This document shows, in pieces, positions 54,489 to 64,000 of a stretch of DNA of 64,000 nucleotides (positions are counted from its first letter, which is position 1; each line of letters opens with the position of its first letter). The DNA comes from Euphorbia lathyris (taxonomy: Eukaryota; Streptophyta; Magnoliopsida; Malpighiales; Euphorbiaceae). The DNA is taken from assembly GCF_963576675.1 (NCBI RefSeq), contig NC_088913.1, positions 26,181,001-26,245,000 on the forward strand. The letters run 5' to 3'. Under the pieces are notes generated by a model. It had not been told where the DNA came from, searched no databases, and was given only the letters and a program-made list of their open reading frames with translations. The translations under genes and the position numbers were made by a program.

Positions 54489-56035
54489 TGATGCGCCTCC
54501 CGTAAAGGAGACTCACTAAGGGATAAGTGTACCCCGTCGTTATCAAGTAATAAAATTCTGGATAAGTCCAGGTATCGTCCACAGGATTTATTTCTGCAAG
54601 TATCGAGCTACTTGGTCTCAGGTGTTATCTAGGCTTTGGGGGTTTTGAGTTTGGTTTTTCTTAAGTTAATCTACTCCTAGGTTGAATTATACTACTCCTA
54701 GCTAAGTTATCTAATTCTAACTAAGTTATTCTACGCCTAATTAAGTTACTCTACCCCTAATTAAGTTAAACTACTCCTAAGTGATCTTTTACTAATGCAA
54801 TTGTCCGAATGAACATGAGGGGATACGATGATAATGAAAATAGATTGTTTAGACAACGGAATTAAAACCTAATCTAAGTCACTTGTGTCCGAGGCGATTA
54901 ACCCTACCTATCCTCCTGAGGTCCCTAGTTCGTGATTCCCTCGTAAGGCCGAAACTAGCTCTAAGGCTCAGTAATTTGGGCTTAATCTTCTATAGGGTCG
55001 TCAATCCTATAGGCACTGACTAGGTCAGATTCAGCTCGCAATATGTGCCAACTTAATTTTGGGATTATCGAATGAGTTAAACCAATCAGACAAAGCGTAA
55101 GACAAAGATTAAAGAAATAAAACAATTGAAGAAACAGAACTATAATATATATCAAAGATGGAAAGTATTGTCACGAAGATACAATGAGCCTAGGATTCAT
55201 AACATGGATCAGAGGCTAGACAGAATATAAAAGAAGAAAAATCCCTTTCAGGGAACCTGTCTACCAATGCAGGCGTCTTCCTAGGACTTAAGGATGGAGC
55301 TTAAGCAATCCTCGGTGAGCGGAGCTTCGAAGGTGTCTTCAATGGAGGTTTGAAGGATATGGAGGAGGTGGAGAGGATTTCTCAAGGTGAAAGCTAAGAA
55401 AATTACAAAGATAAAAGATGTCTAATTTACATTGGAAAAATCCTATTTATAGGCGCGGCTCGGGCCATTTTCTTGACCTATTTCGTGTCCTTATGTAGGT
55501 AGGAAGTCGTGGGGAAGGTCGTGGAGGCGGCGAGTAGGCTCCCTGCTCGCCCGAGCAGGCCTCTGAGGGCCTGCTCGGTGAGCTGGCATAGCCAGCTCGC
55601 TGAGCTGGCCTAAATAGGCCAGTTCGTCGAGCAGTCTTGCCCGGCACGCCTCTGCGCGGTCGCCGAATGCCAAAAGTGTGTTTTTCGCCCGAACTTATCC
55701 CTGTGCATGCACAAAAACTCCAGATAGCATTAGTCCAAAGGCTAAATTGACCCGCCAATCGCTTATTTTAAGCAAACGCTTCGTTTGGTGCGACTTTTGA
55801 CGGATCAATTAGCTTCAAAAGATAACGGAATTATAATATGCATGTCATTTTGGCCGTATTTGCCTAAATTGATCATAAAACGAGCCTAAACAACGAAAAG
55901 TGAATAAAACATTTCCAATTTCTAACTAACTCACACAAAAGCATTTAAATGCGAGAATTGCTCGCTTATTAACTAAGTAATGCTAAAAACCGTCCTAAAA
56001 CCGTACCCAAAGATAGGGGTTTTTGACCCCTATCA
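54489..56035 (-). repeat. Element D 3' LTR
   Basis: 1547 bp, from TGATAGGGGTC (minus strand) to GGCGCATCA. It holds a GC-rich palindromic block at about 55490-55640 with GCTCG and CGAGC words. It carries a 67-bp segment (55245-55311) missing from the other LTR between AATCC microhomologies. Confidence 0.9.
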
Positions 56036-57703
56036 AACCTCCTCGCACTTAAAACTTTACTTGTCCCCAAGTAAACTAAAAAACTAAACCCGTAATCACA
56101 AGCAAGCTAGAAAACCTCCCGGTTTGACTAGGTGCTTGACACAATTTCGAGCATCTGTAATTACATGCATTCGGAAATACAAAGTAGAGACACGATATCC
56201 AAAAGCCGCATTTCAATTATCATAGGTCATATGTTTTAAGAAAAATGACACATGTTCAATTAAACGAGCTTAAGGGGATCGCTAAGTAAAACACCTCACC
56301 ATAGGTAGTTCACTCATTTCACACAATTTTGGTGGCTAAAGTGTTTACTCTCGGCTTATGTCCTTACTTAGGGTTACGTTGATTTTGCATGTTCATCCGA
56401 GTTCCTCTACTATGCTATATGACTCCGATGATATAAAAAAACAGCCTCGAATTGGGGTTGTAATGTGGTTAGAGGGTTAAAGGTACAACAAAGGTTAATA
56501 GTTCTAGCGCTAGAAAAACAAAGTTAAAATGGCTTTAGCGAGTATGAAGTGACTGAGCTTTTTATTCGTTATATTTTTTTTCTTTTTGGGACGTTTTGAT
56601 TTTAAGAACTGGAGAATGAAGTTCTCCCTTTTTGTTCGTCTATTTTCTTTTCTTTTTCTGTTTTTCTCTTTTTTTTTGGATAGTATTGCTCAATCACTTC
56701 TTAGCCTTTTGGCTTGCTACTATAATGCCATAAACAAAGACAAAGCGCTAGAAGAAAACAAAGGCTCAATGTGAGCTTTGCAAAACCTCGGGTTAAGTAA
56801 CAAACCAAGTGATGGTTTGCAAAAATTGGGTTAGAACGAAAGAAAAATCTACAAACTACAAAATACAGGCTCAAAGGGGCTTCCTAGAGTGGATGAAAAA
56901 GAGAAAATAAGGTAAAGAAAAGGGTTAAATTCTAATGAGGCTGATTTCATCATCTACCATCTCAAATCATTGTATGTAGGTTCAACACAGTATTAGGTGC
57001 AAAATCTGTAATCTTTCCACAAGTCAAAGCATTCACACAAAAATGTCAAGAAAAAGAGCTTTTTGATGTTCGCTCTTGGGCTCAAATTCAACTCACAATT
57101 CTTTGGGTTTCAATTTTGTGTTTACTAGTTCTCCCCAAACTCAAGTTTAACATCACATGCCTTCAATTCTTAAGTTATCTACCTAAGTAATGATTTTAGC
57201 ATTTCTTCAAAAGTAGGGTCTAAATGCAAACTTTAGCTCATGCTTTTACAGATACAAGGATTGTGTCCTACACCTAAACTAGTTGTCATGCAATCTTAGA
57301 TTCGGTTCTCAGCCCTCAAGGACAAATAACGAAGTTTAGATTCGAAGGAGGTTCACGGTTTTAGGTCCTAAACATGCAAAAACATAAATAAAACCCGAAA
57401 ACATTTAAACTAAACTAAACACGACGCAACAAAAATTTAAAAATTATACAAATTTTTGTAAGTTTGTCTACCCCTCCTCCTCGCACTTAAATCATGCAAT
57501 AAGTTCCAACATTGCATATAAAACAATAAAACACATGTGAAAGAAGTTAGGGTGGAGAAGACAACTTACTAACCAAAGTTAAAAACAGAAATCTATAATT
57601 GAATTAAAAAGAAAAACAAACCTAGAAAAAGTTTAATCCAAACTTGGGTTGCCTCCCAAGAAGCGCTACTTTATAGTCGGTTAGCTCGACATGGAGTTCC
57701 TTC
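56036..57703 (-). other. Element D long untranslated 3' region
   Basis: No convincing ORF. Near 57645-57690 the minus strand reads GCGCTTCTTGGGAGGCAACC, a phrase common in Tat-type Gypsy elements after their coding region. The part next to the LTR has CTTGGGGACAAGTAAAG and the polypurine tract. Confidence 0.65.
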
Positions 57704-58685
57704 CTAGATGTAAGCTTCTACTCGCGTTAGGAACTCGAACTCCTTGAGAAATAACCCGTACCTACAAAACGGATTAAGTGCCTCTAATAAGTTTAATGAA
57801 AACAGGAGGTCGAATTTAAACATATTATGAAAAAGTTTGGTTTGCTCCCTTTTGGATTCTCTTGGTAGGTCGAAGAGAATGAAAACTTCTGAGCATGAAG
57901 CAAACCTAAACTTTTCTAATTTTTGAGGAAAAGGTAGTTGAGATACACAAGTTTTGATTTGATCTTTTATCTCTATCACATGATTTAGAATTTCAGATTT
58001 TGAACCGGGGTTGCTTACCGCTTCCGGTTCCTCACTTACCTCGAGTGATGCATGTGATAGTGGACTTGGTTCTACCTTTTTGTCATTCCTCAAAGAGATG
58101 GCTTGAGCTGATTCACTTTGTGGGATTTCTATGTTTTCCTTTATACCTGGGAGAGCATCTCAGGATTGCTCTTGCATCTCGGGATTGCTCTTGCATCTCA
58201 TGGTTTATTTGAGCCAATTGGTTGCTCAAGTCCTTGCAAACCTCCTCGTTGATTGTAAGTCGGGCTGATATTCCTTTCAAAAGGGACAACACCTCATCTC
58301 GTGAGCTAGAGGGTTGTGGAGGAACTTGGCTTGCTTGTTCGTAAGGGAACATTCCCAATTCGTTTTCCCTGTGCTTATTAACAAACCTATTTGGAGGCCT
58401 CAACATGTTAGGGTTCCCGTAGGACAGGTTTGAGTTTTGAGGTCTCCTTCAATCACTACCATAAAAGCTATAAGAATTGGGGTTAGAATTATACCTTTGG
58501 TGATTACCCACAAAACTTACACTTTCATTGGTGTTGAGGCTCAGTTTCGCCATCAAGATATCCATTTTCTTATTTAAGTCGGCCATGGAGGGATTGGGAG
58601 CCTCATTCTCCAGGACATGAATGTATTGTCTTGATGGGATTGTAAACTTTTGAGCTTGCCACTCGACTCTTTCTTGCCAATTCAT
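57704..58685 (-). pseudogene. Element D gag-like remnant
   Basis: Three consecutive minus-strand frames (58685-58449, 58406-58113, 58093-57704) look like pieces of one protein of about 310 residues. The first has N-W-Q-E-R-V-E-W-Q-A-Q-K and a Met/Leu-rich helix, the second a helix with L-L-K-G-I-S-A-R-L and Q-L-A-Q-I, the third E-V-F-I-L-F-D-L-P. They resemble the gag-proximal leftovers of large non-autonomous Gypsy elements. No zinc knuckle or enzyme domain is visible. Assignment is weak. Confidence 0.45.
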
Positions 58686-58892
58686 TGATCAGAGAATGCT
58701 GAGAAAAAGTGAAGTTCTAGCACAAAAGTTGATAAGTAAAAGTATATAGTTATGAACAAAGATATGAACTAGTATAGAAGATATAAAGAATTATATATAA
58801 ACAGGTATAGACGATATAAACAAAGGATATTCACAAAGGAATGCCTAAACTAACAAATCGACCTTTGGTTCGATATTGCAGAAGAAATAAAT

Positions 58893-58910
58893 CCCCGTCA
58901 ACGGCGGCAA
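58893..58910 (-). other. Element D primer-binding site
   Basis: TTGCCGCCGTTGACGGGG, a variant of the Athila/Tat TGGCGCCGTTGCCGGGG site, a few bases inside the 5' LTR. Confidence 0.7.
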
Positions 58911-58915
58911 AAACT

Positions 58916-60448
58916 TGATGCGCCTCCCGTAAAGGAGACTCACTAAGGGATAAGTGTACCCCGTCGTTATCAAGTAATAAAATTCTGGATAAGTCCAGGT
59001 ATCGTCCACAGGATTTATTTCTGCAAGTATCAAGCTACTTGGTCTCAGGTGTTATCTAGGCTTTGGGGGTTTTGAGTTTGGTTTTTCTTAAGTTAATCTG
59101 CTCCTAGGTTGAATTATACTACTCCTAGCTAAGTTATCTAATTCTAACTAAGTTATTCTACGCCTAATTAAGTTACTCTACCCCTAATTAAGTTAAACTA
59201 CTCCTAAGTGATCTTTTACCAATGCAATTGTCCGAAGGAACATGAGGGGATACGATGATAATGAAAATAGATTGTTTAGACAACGGAATTAAAACCTAAT
59301 CTAAGTCACTTGTGTCCGAGGCGATTAACCCTACCTATCCTCCTGAGGTCCCTAGTTCGTGATTCCCTCGTAAGGCCGAAACTAGCTCTAAGGCTCAGCA
59401 ATTTGGGCTTAATCTTCTATAGGGTCGTCAATCCTATAGGCACTGACTAGGTCAGATTCAGCTCGCAATATGTGCCAACTTAATTTTGGGATTATCGAAT
59501 GAGTTAAACCAATCAGACAAAGCGTAAGACAAAGATTAAAGCAATAAAACAATTGAAGAAACAGAACTATAATATATATCAAAGATGGAAAGTATTGTCA
59601 TGAAGATACAATGAGCCTAGGATTCATAACATGGATCAGAGGCTAGACAGAATATAAAAGAAGAAAAATCCTCGGTGAGCGGAGCTTCGAAGGTGTCTTC
59701 AATGGAGGTTTGAAGGATATGGAGGAGGTGGAGAGGATTTCTCAAGGTGAAAGCTAAGAAAATTACAAAGATAAAAGATGTCTAATTTACATTGGAAAAA
59801 TCCTATTTATAGGCGTGGCTCGGGCCCTTTTCTTGACCTATTTCGTGTCCTTATGCAGGTAGGAAGTCGTGGGGCCGGTCGTGGAGTCATGGGGGCGGAA
59901 TTGGTCTTTTTGACCAATTCTCCCAGGTCTGCTCGCCGAGCAGGGCGAGCAGGCACTGCTCGTCGCGAGCAGGCTCCCTGCTCGCCCGAGCAGGCCTCTG
60001 AGGGCCTGATCGGTGAGCTGGCCTAAATAGGCCAGTTCGTCGAGCAGTCTTGCCCAGCACGCATCTACGCGGTCGTCGAATGCCAAAAGTGTGTTTTTCG
60101 CCCGAACTTATCCCTGCGCATGCACAAAAACTCCAGATAGCATTAGTCCAAAGGCTAAATTGACCCGCCAATCGCTTATTTTGAGCAAACGCTTTGTTTG
60201 GTGCGACTTTTGACGGATCAATTAGCTTCAAAAGATAACGGAATTATAATATGCATGCCATTTTGGCCGTATTTGCCTAAATTGATCATAAAACGAGCCT
60301 AAACAACGAAAAGTAAATAAAACATTTCCAATTTCTAACTAACTCACACAAAAGCATTTAAATGCGAGAATTGCTTGCTTATTAACTAAGTAACGCTAAA
60401 AACCGTCCTAAAACCGTACCCAAAGATAGGGGTTTTTGACCCCTATCA
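58916..60448 (-). repeat. Element D 5' LTR
   Basis: 1533 bp. Nearly identical to the other LTR but with a different GC-rich block (59870-60050), which has additional GCTCGCCGAGCAGG palindromes, and without the 67-bp segment. Confidence 0.9.
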
Positions 60449-63070
60449 CATGGCATAAGCTTGATGGTACATCTTAAGCAAAGCCAAATCATAAAACTGA
60501 CGTTGAGCATTCGTGTGGCCCACATGTTTGTAGGTGGCTCTGGAGTATTGCAATATTTCGTTCGTCTTGAGTTGATCAGTTTCCATTTCCTCCTTACTTA
60601 AGTTGAGTAGACGGACAGCTTCGCTAATTTGTTCGACCGAACATTGAGAAGTTGAGGAGATTAGCTCGCGAGTGCCGGTCAGCTCAGAGTTCAACTTGGT
60701 AAAATGTTGATTCAACTCAGCAGAGGTAGCATAGCCCGTGTTGACTACAGAAAGAGCATTAATTTGGCCTTGAAGGGAATCCATATGATTCACCATCATT
60801 AACTGCAGTTCGGCCAGCTTGACGATGGATTCTTGTTTGGGTTGCTGTGTTTGGACCGTTGCCATTAGACTTACCAGATCTTTGAGACCTTTGATCTCAT
60901 TTAGGAGCTGAGTGACAGACGAGATTTGTGGTGACTCAATATTTGCAGACCCAGCAGCATCGGCATGAGAATTGTTCAAATCCTGAAGAATAGTTTGAGC
61001 GGAGTCAATAATGCGACGCCCGGACTCAGTAGCATGAAGATAGACATATGTTGCCTCAGGAATTGGCTCAGTTGCCGGAATTCGAGTGGAACCGGAGGGG
61101 CCAGGTTGGTCAACAGCTGGGCTTTTATTTAGGTCAGCTGCAAGAACTGACTTCTCAATATTCTGCGATATTGGAGTGGAAGGAGGCGGATCAGCAGAGA
61201 TATTTACCTGCTCAATGTTGGTTTGAGTTGGTGCAGGAGGAGTCAACTCACTTTGAGAAGGATTTTCCTTTGCATGCTTTTCACTTTGAGCAGGTGGGAC
61301 TTCGAGCTCTTGCTCGGCAGGGATTGGATTTTCTGGAGTCTTGGCTTGTTCCTCAGGATGAGTAACAGAGGCTTGCTTTTTCTCGAGTTCTCGTGGAGAA
61401 GGCTTAGTGGGATTGGAGAAGAATTGGAACTGCATGTCGGAGAGATTAGTGATAGGATCTCGCAGAGGAGAATCACCCAAAAGATCAATAACTGGCGACT
61501 TCCGAGCCTTTTTCTTAAGTCTTCTCAATTTCTTAGCCTTTGGAGGAGAGGGCTCAACTCGAATAGAATCAAGAGACTCAGAAGGTGAATTTACCCCTAG
61601 ATCAGGATGTTCCTTTGTTGTTGGCTCAGCTTGTTCTTCAACCAGCTCAGTGTTAACTGTCTCATGTTGCTCAACATTTGCTCTCTCCTCAACATCAAAC
61701 TGTCCTCCGAGCTTACCCAACTCTTCTTCATCTTGGTCAGCAGGGATTTTCTCAAGATCAATTTCTTGACTTTTGGCGAAATGCGAATCATCGGAGATCA
61801 CGAAACCAAGAGGGGCAGCATCAATAGGACTTATCTCCGAAGATTTTTTTTTCTTTTTCTGCAATGGTTGCTCTGGAGTTTCCTCACTCTCTTCTTCAGG
61901 CTCATCTTGCCTTTTTCATTGCTTTGCTGACTTAGGTGTGTCCTGAGTTTGCTCAGCATCAACTTTCTTCCCCTTTGATACAAACCTGATTTTCTTTGGA
62001 ACAACATCAACATCTTTGGAACAGGTTTGAATTGCTTTCCTCTTCTTCTCTCGCTTGGCTTGGTCAGCAGGTTCAGCCACGACGTTCTTCCCTTCCTTGG
62101 GTTGCACATCCTGTACATCATTAACTTCTTCCTTATTTTCCTCGATGACCTCTTTTCCCTTCTTAGACTTGAGGGTTTGGTCGTATACTAACCCAAATAG
62201 CAGAGCCGCTGTGATTTCAGTTCCCCAAGACTCAGTCTCATTAATCAAGTCTATTTGATGATCTTCAAGGATTCTGGTAATGAGGGACCCCAACCTGAGT
62301 TTCCCAGTACTTCGTTGAAGTGCACCAATAAGAAACACCGGCATGTTGAGTGGTTGATAGGTCAGCATGTGCCAGATGAAGCACTGTTCGAAGTTTGAAG
62401 CTGATGATGCTGAGTTGATTTTTGGGAAGATAAAGTTAGTCAGGAGGTAGTGAGCCATATTTTGATTCTGACCCATACATGTACTAGCTATTACCCCTTT
62501 GTGGTCCGCCGGCTTACAAAACGTCACTGTGTGATCAAGTTTCTCCTTTGTAGTCCTGAATTCTTTCCCTTTGGCTGGCAGGTTTAGCAGGGTTGCTAGA
62601 TAAGCTGGGGTAATCATTATTTTTTGGCTTTTGACATGGGTTACCAGATGGTCAGCATCTTCTTCGTCAACATAGAGGTTGGAGTAGAATTCCCTTACTA
62701 ACCTAGGGTAGGCTTTACCAGGAAGGGAGAAGAGTCCAGTCCATTCATTTTTTGAGATCCACTCACAAAACGGTTGCTCAGCCGTTACGAAGCTCGGAGA
62801 GAACCACCGACAGCGAAGTACCTCATGGTTCTTAACGCTTTTATAAACTTTAAGGAAAATCTTTTCGTTGGGCTGCTTGTCCTTCTTTTTCTTCTTCTTT
62901 TTCGAAGAGGTTGCGAGGTCAGCTTGAGGGCTCTTGCTTGAAGTTTGGTCATGCTGACCTTGTCCTTTGGTGGGAGTCTCGCTATATTCCTGTTGAGGAG
63001 GAGATTTAGGGTTTTCATCGGAGTGGTTTTTGTCGTAATCACCACCGGAGATATTGTGAGAGTCCGACAT
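60449..63070 (-). pseudogene. Copia C ORF2, N-terminal and central part
   Basis: ATG at 63070 (M-S-D-S-H-N), chosen because it follows the TATA box at the same distance as in Copia A and B. One frame with a single TGA at 61916 (CGA-like context) down to the element D junction. N-terminal domain (about 62850-62250) has F-C-E-W-I, Y-P-R-L-V-R-E-F-Y-S-N-L, C-F-I-W-H-M-L-T-Y, G-T-E-I-T-A-A-L-L. Then follow a Lys/Arg-rich segment, an acidic region with P-V-I-D-L-L-G-D-S, a Pro/Gln-rich part, and C-terminal coiled-coil helices (about 61000-60480). This is the best preserved ORF2 of the three. No membrane segment. Confidence 0.82.
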
Positions 63071-63171
63071 GATTTTCTCAGAGGTTTTCGAGAGGTTTTG
63101 GAATTTAGAGAGCGAGAGATTTGAATGCCAAAGAATTCGAGTGTAAAGAGAGTTAAGTGGGAAATCTTCCA

Positions 63172-63181
63172 CTATTTATAG
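63172..63181 (-). promoter_or_regulatory. TATA box upstream of Copia C ORF2
   Basis: CTATAAATAG on the minus strand about 105 bp before ATG 63070, with a TTTACACTCGAA leader word at the same place as TTTACGCTTAAA in Copia A and B. Confidence 0.62.
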
Positions 63182-63549
63182 AGGTTCGAATTGATCCTAT
63201 ACGTTGAACTAGCCGTTTTACCTCGAGATGATTAATCGACAAAGATCCTGGCATTTATGACACATTCGGCGCATATGTTTTCTGATTATTTCTTACGTCA
63301 TCCTAGGTGGCTATTTAATACGCGTGCTAGCATTTAATGGTGGAAGTGGGATTTACTCAGTTTGTTAGAATACTGAACGTTTTGTGGTAATGAGTGCACT
63401 TTTTTACATAGAGGGTTTTCATACTACTTTAGTAACTCATCCTAAGATAATCACTCAGCATGTATGTCTTACTCAGCATGTAGAAGTTACTAAATTAGCA
63501 CAAGTCACTCAGCATGGTAATCACTCAGCATTCAATTAAGCACATAGTA
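63182..63549 (-). other. Copia C spacer between pol and ORF2
   Basis: The promoter-proximal half is conserved with Copia A and B (ATTTATGACA, TCGACAAAGAT words). The pol-proximal half (63430-63540) has several ACTCAGCAT copies. Confidence 0.65.
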
Positions 63550-64000
63550 TTATTGAAGAGGATTAGACATACCAATAGCTTCCCTTAGTATGTTGAATTG
63601 CTCACGAGCCAGAGGCTTAGTGAAGATATCCGCAAGCTGTTCATCTATTGGTACATAGGTCAGCTTGATCTCACCCTTGAGTACATGATCTCGAATGAAG
63701 TGATGCCTTATGCTGACATGCTTCATCCTGTTGTGTTGGATTGGATTTTTGGATAGGTCAATAGCGCTTTTGTTATCATATTTGACTTCAATTGTTTCTA
63801 TTTTGACTCCGTAATCCTCAAGATGTTGCTTAATCCATAGGACTTGAGCCACACAGCTTCCAGCAGCAATGTACTCAGCTTCAGTTGTAGACAGGGCAAC
63901 TGATGACTGCTTCTTGCTGAACCAAGATACTAGACAGCTTCTAAGGAAGTGACATCCTCCCGAAGTGCTCTTATGCTCTAGCTTATCTCATCCATAGTCA
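63550..64000 (-). pseudogene. Copia C pol, 3' end (RNase H)
   Basis: Runs in from the right edge. Contains [18 protein letters not shown] and D-N-K-S-A-I-D-L-S of Copia RNase H, and ends S-N-P-L-Q and a stop just before 63550. TGA at 63990 replaces the Arg codon seen in Copia A and B. Confidence 0.85.

Larger units (their letters stand above)
54489..60448 (-). mobile_element. Element D: non-autonomous Tat/Ogre-like Gypsy element
   Basis: Two LTRs of about 1.5 kb (54489-56035 and 58916-60448) enclose only 2.9 kb. Flanks carry CATGG (54484-54488, 60449-60453). The primer site next to the right LTR (TTGCCGCCGTTGACGGGG, minus strand) and the polypurine end next to the left LTR (GTGCGAGGAGGTTT) set the orientation as minus. 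There is a gag-like remnant but no pol, so it must borrow enzymes. LTRs are almost identical apart from indels, so it is recent. Confidence 0.88.
52833..64000 (-). mobile_element. Copia C: third Maximus/SIRE-like Copia element, partial in window
   Basis: Minus strand; 3' LTR 52833-53597, ORF2 split by element D (54143-54488 and 60449-63070), the ORF2 promoter region, then the 3' end of pol (63550-64000), running off the window. gag, most of pol, the primer site and the 5' LTR lie beyond 64000. Closest by eye to Copia B. The right-hand target duplication cannot be seen. Confidence 0.88.

Noticed and set aside
9529..58910. tRNA-like matches at the primer-binding sites
   Set aside because: Short complements of tRNA 3' ends used for priming; no tRNA gene structure.
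55447..60231. Arg/Pro/Ala-rich ORFs in both LTRs of element D (55447-55758 and 59887-60231)
   Set aside because: They arise from the GC-rich palindromic block of the LTR, differ between the two LTRs and lack any family feature.

Overview
The window looks like a transposon-rich, AT-rich intergenic region of a flowering plant, most likely a eudicot. The element families point to this: a Kaonashi-type Mutator-like element with a DUF1985/Ulp1 gene, an Athila-type Ty3/Gypsy element, Copia elements with an extra 3' gene (Maximus/SIRE-like), plant MITEs and a Tat-like non-autonomous Gypsy element. I found no host gene I can defend and no rRNA, tRNA or CRISPR locus. Species cannot be told from the sequence.

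Layout. 1-2014: old AT-rich DNA with an RNase H-like fragment and a small Mutator-type MITE (735-1143, 9-bp target duplication). 2015-46651: one Mutator-like element (MULE) with about 120-bp terminal inverted repeats and a perfect 9-bp duplication TATATTTAA, swollen to 44.6 kb by nested insertions; without them it is about 9.0 kb. Its left arm holds a small coiled-coil ORF with its own TATA box, a transposase gene with one intron and one premature stop, and the protease end of a Ulp1 gene. Its right arm holds the DUF1985 head of that same Ulp1 gene. The gene was split by an Athila element (8235-43875, duplication CCCTC). The Athila carries a decayed gag-pol, an hAT-type MITE (15138-15882) and an intact 458-codon ORF in the envelope position. 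Its 3' LTR was hit twice by Copia elements of related type, both on the minus strand: Copia A (19967-31400, duplication ACAAG) and Copia B (31603-43379, duplication CTTGC). The three pieces of the broken LTR add up to exactly the expected length.

46661-52832: low-information DNA, unrecognised ORF remnants, a decayed Gypsy pol fragment, and a solo LTR inserted in it (50435-51889, duplication AAGAG). 52833-64000: a third Copia copy (C, minus strand) running off the right edge. It is split inside its extra gene by a non-autonomous Gypsy element D (54489-60448, duplication CATGG).

Order of events inferred from nesting: MULE, then Athila, then Copia A and B; separately Copia C, then D. Most broken reading frames are broken by C-to-T or G-to-A stops (CGA to TGA, CAG to TAG, TGG to TAG), as expected for methylated, silenced transposons.

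The most interesting points are: (i) three unrelated transposon types here each carry a plant-specific accessory protein of similar layout (MULE DUF1985, Athila 3' ORF, Copia ORF2); (ii) in all three Copia copies ORF2 is preceded at constant distance by a TATA box and leader, suggesting a private promoter; (iii) the MULE carries arrays of a GTCGATAT/ATATCGAC motif at both ends and a small TATA-driven coiled-coil ORF of unknown role.
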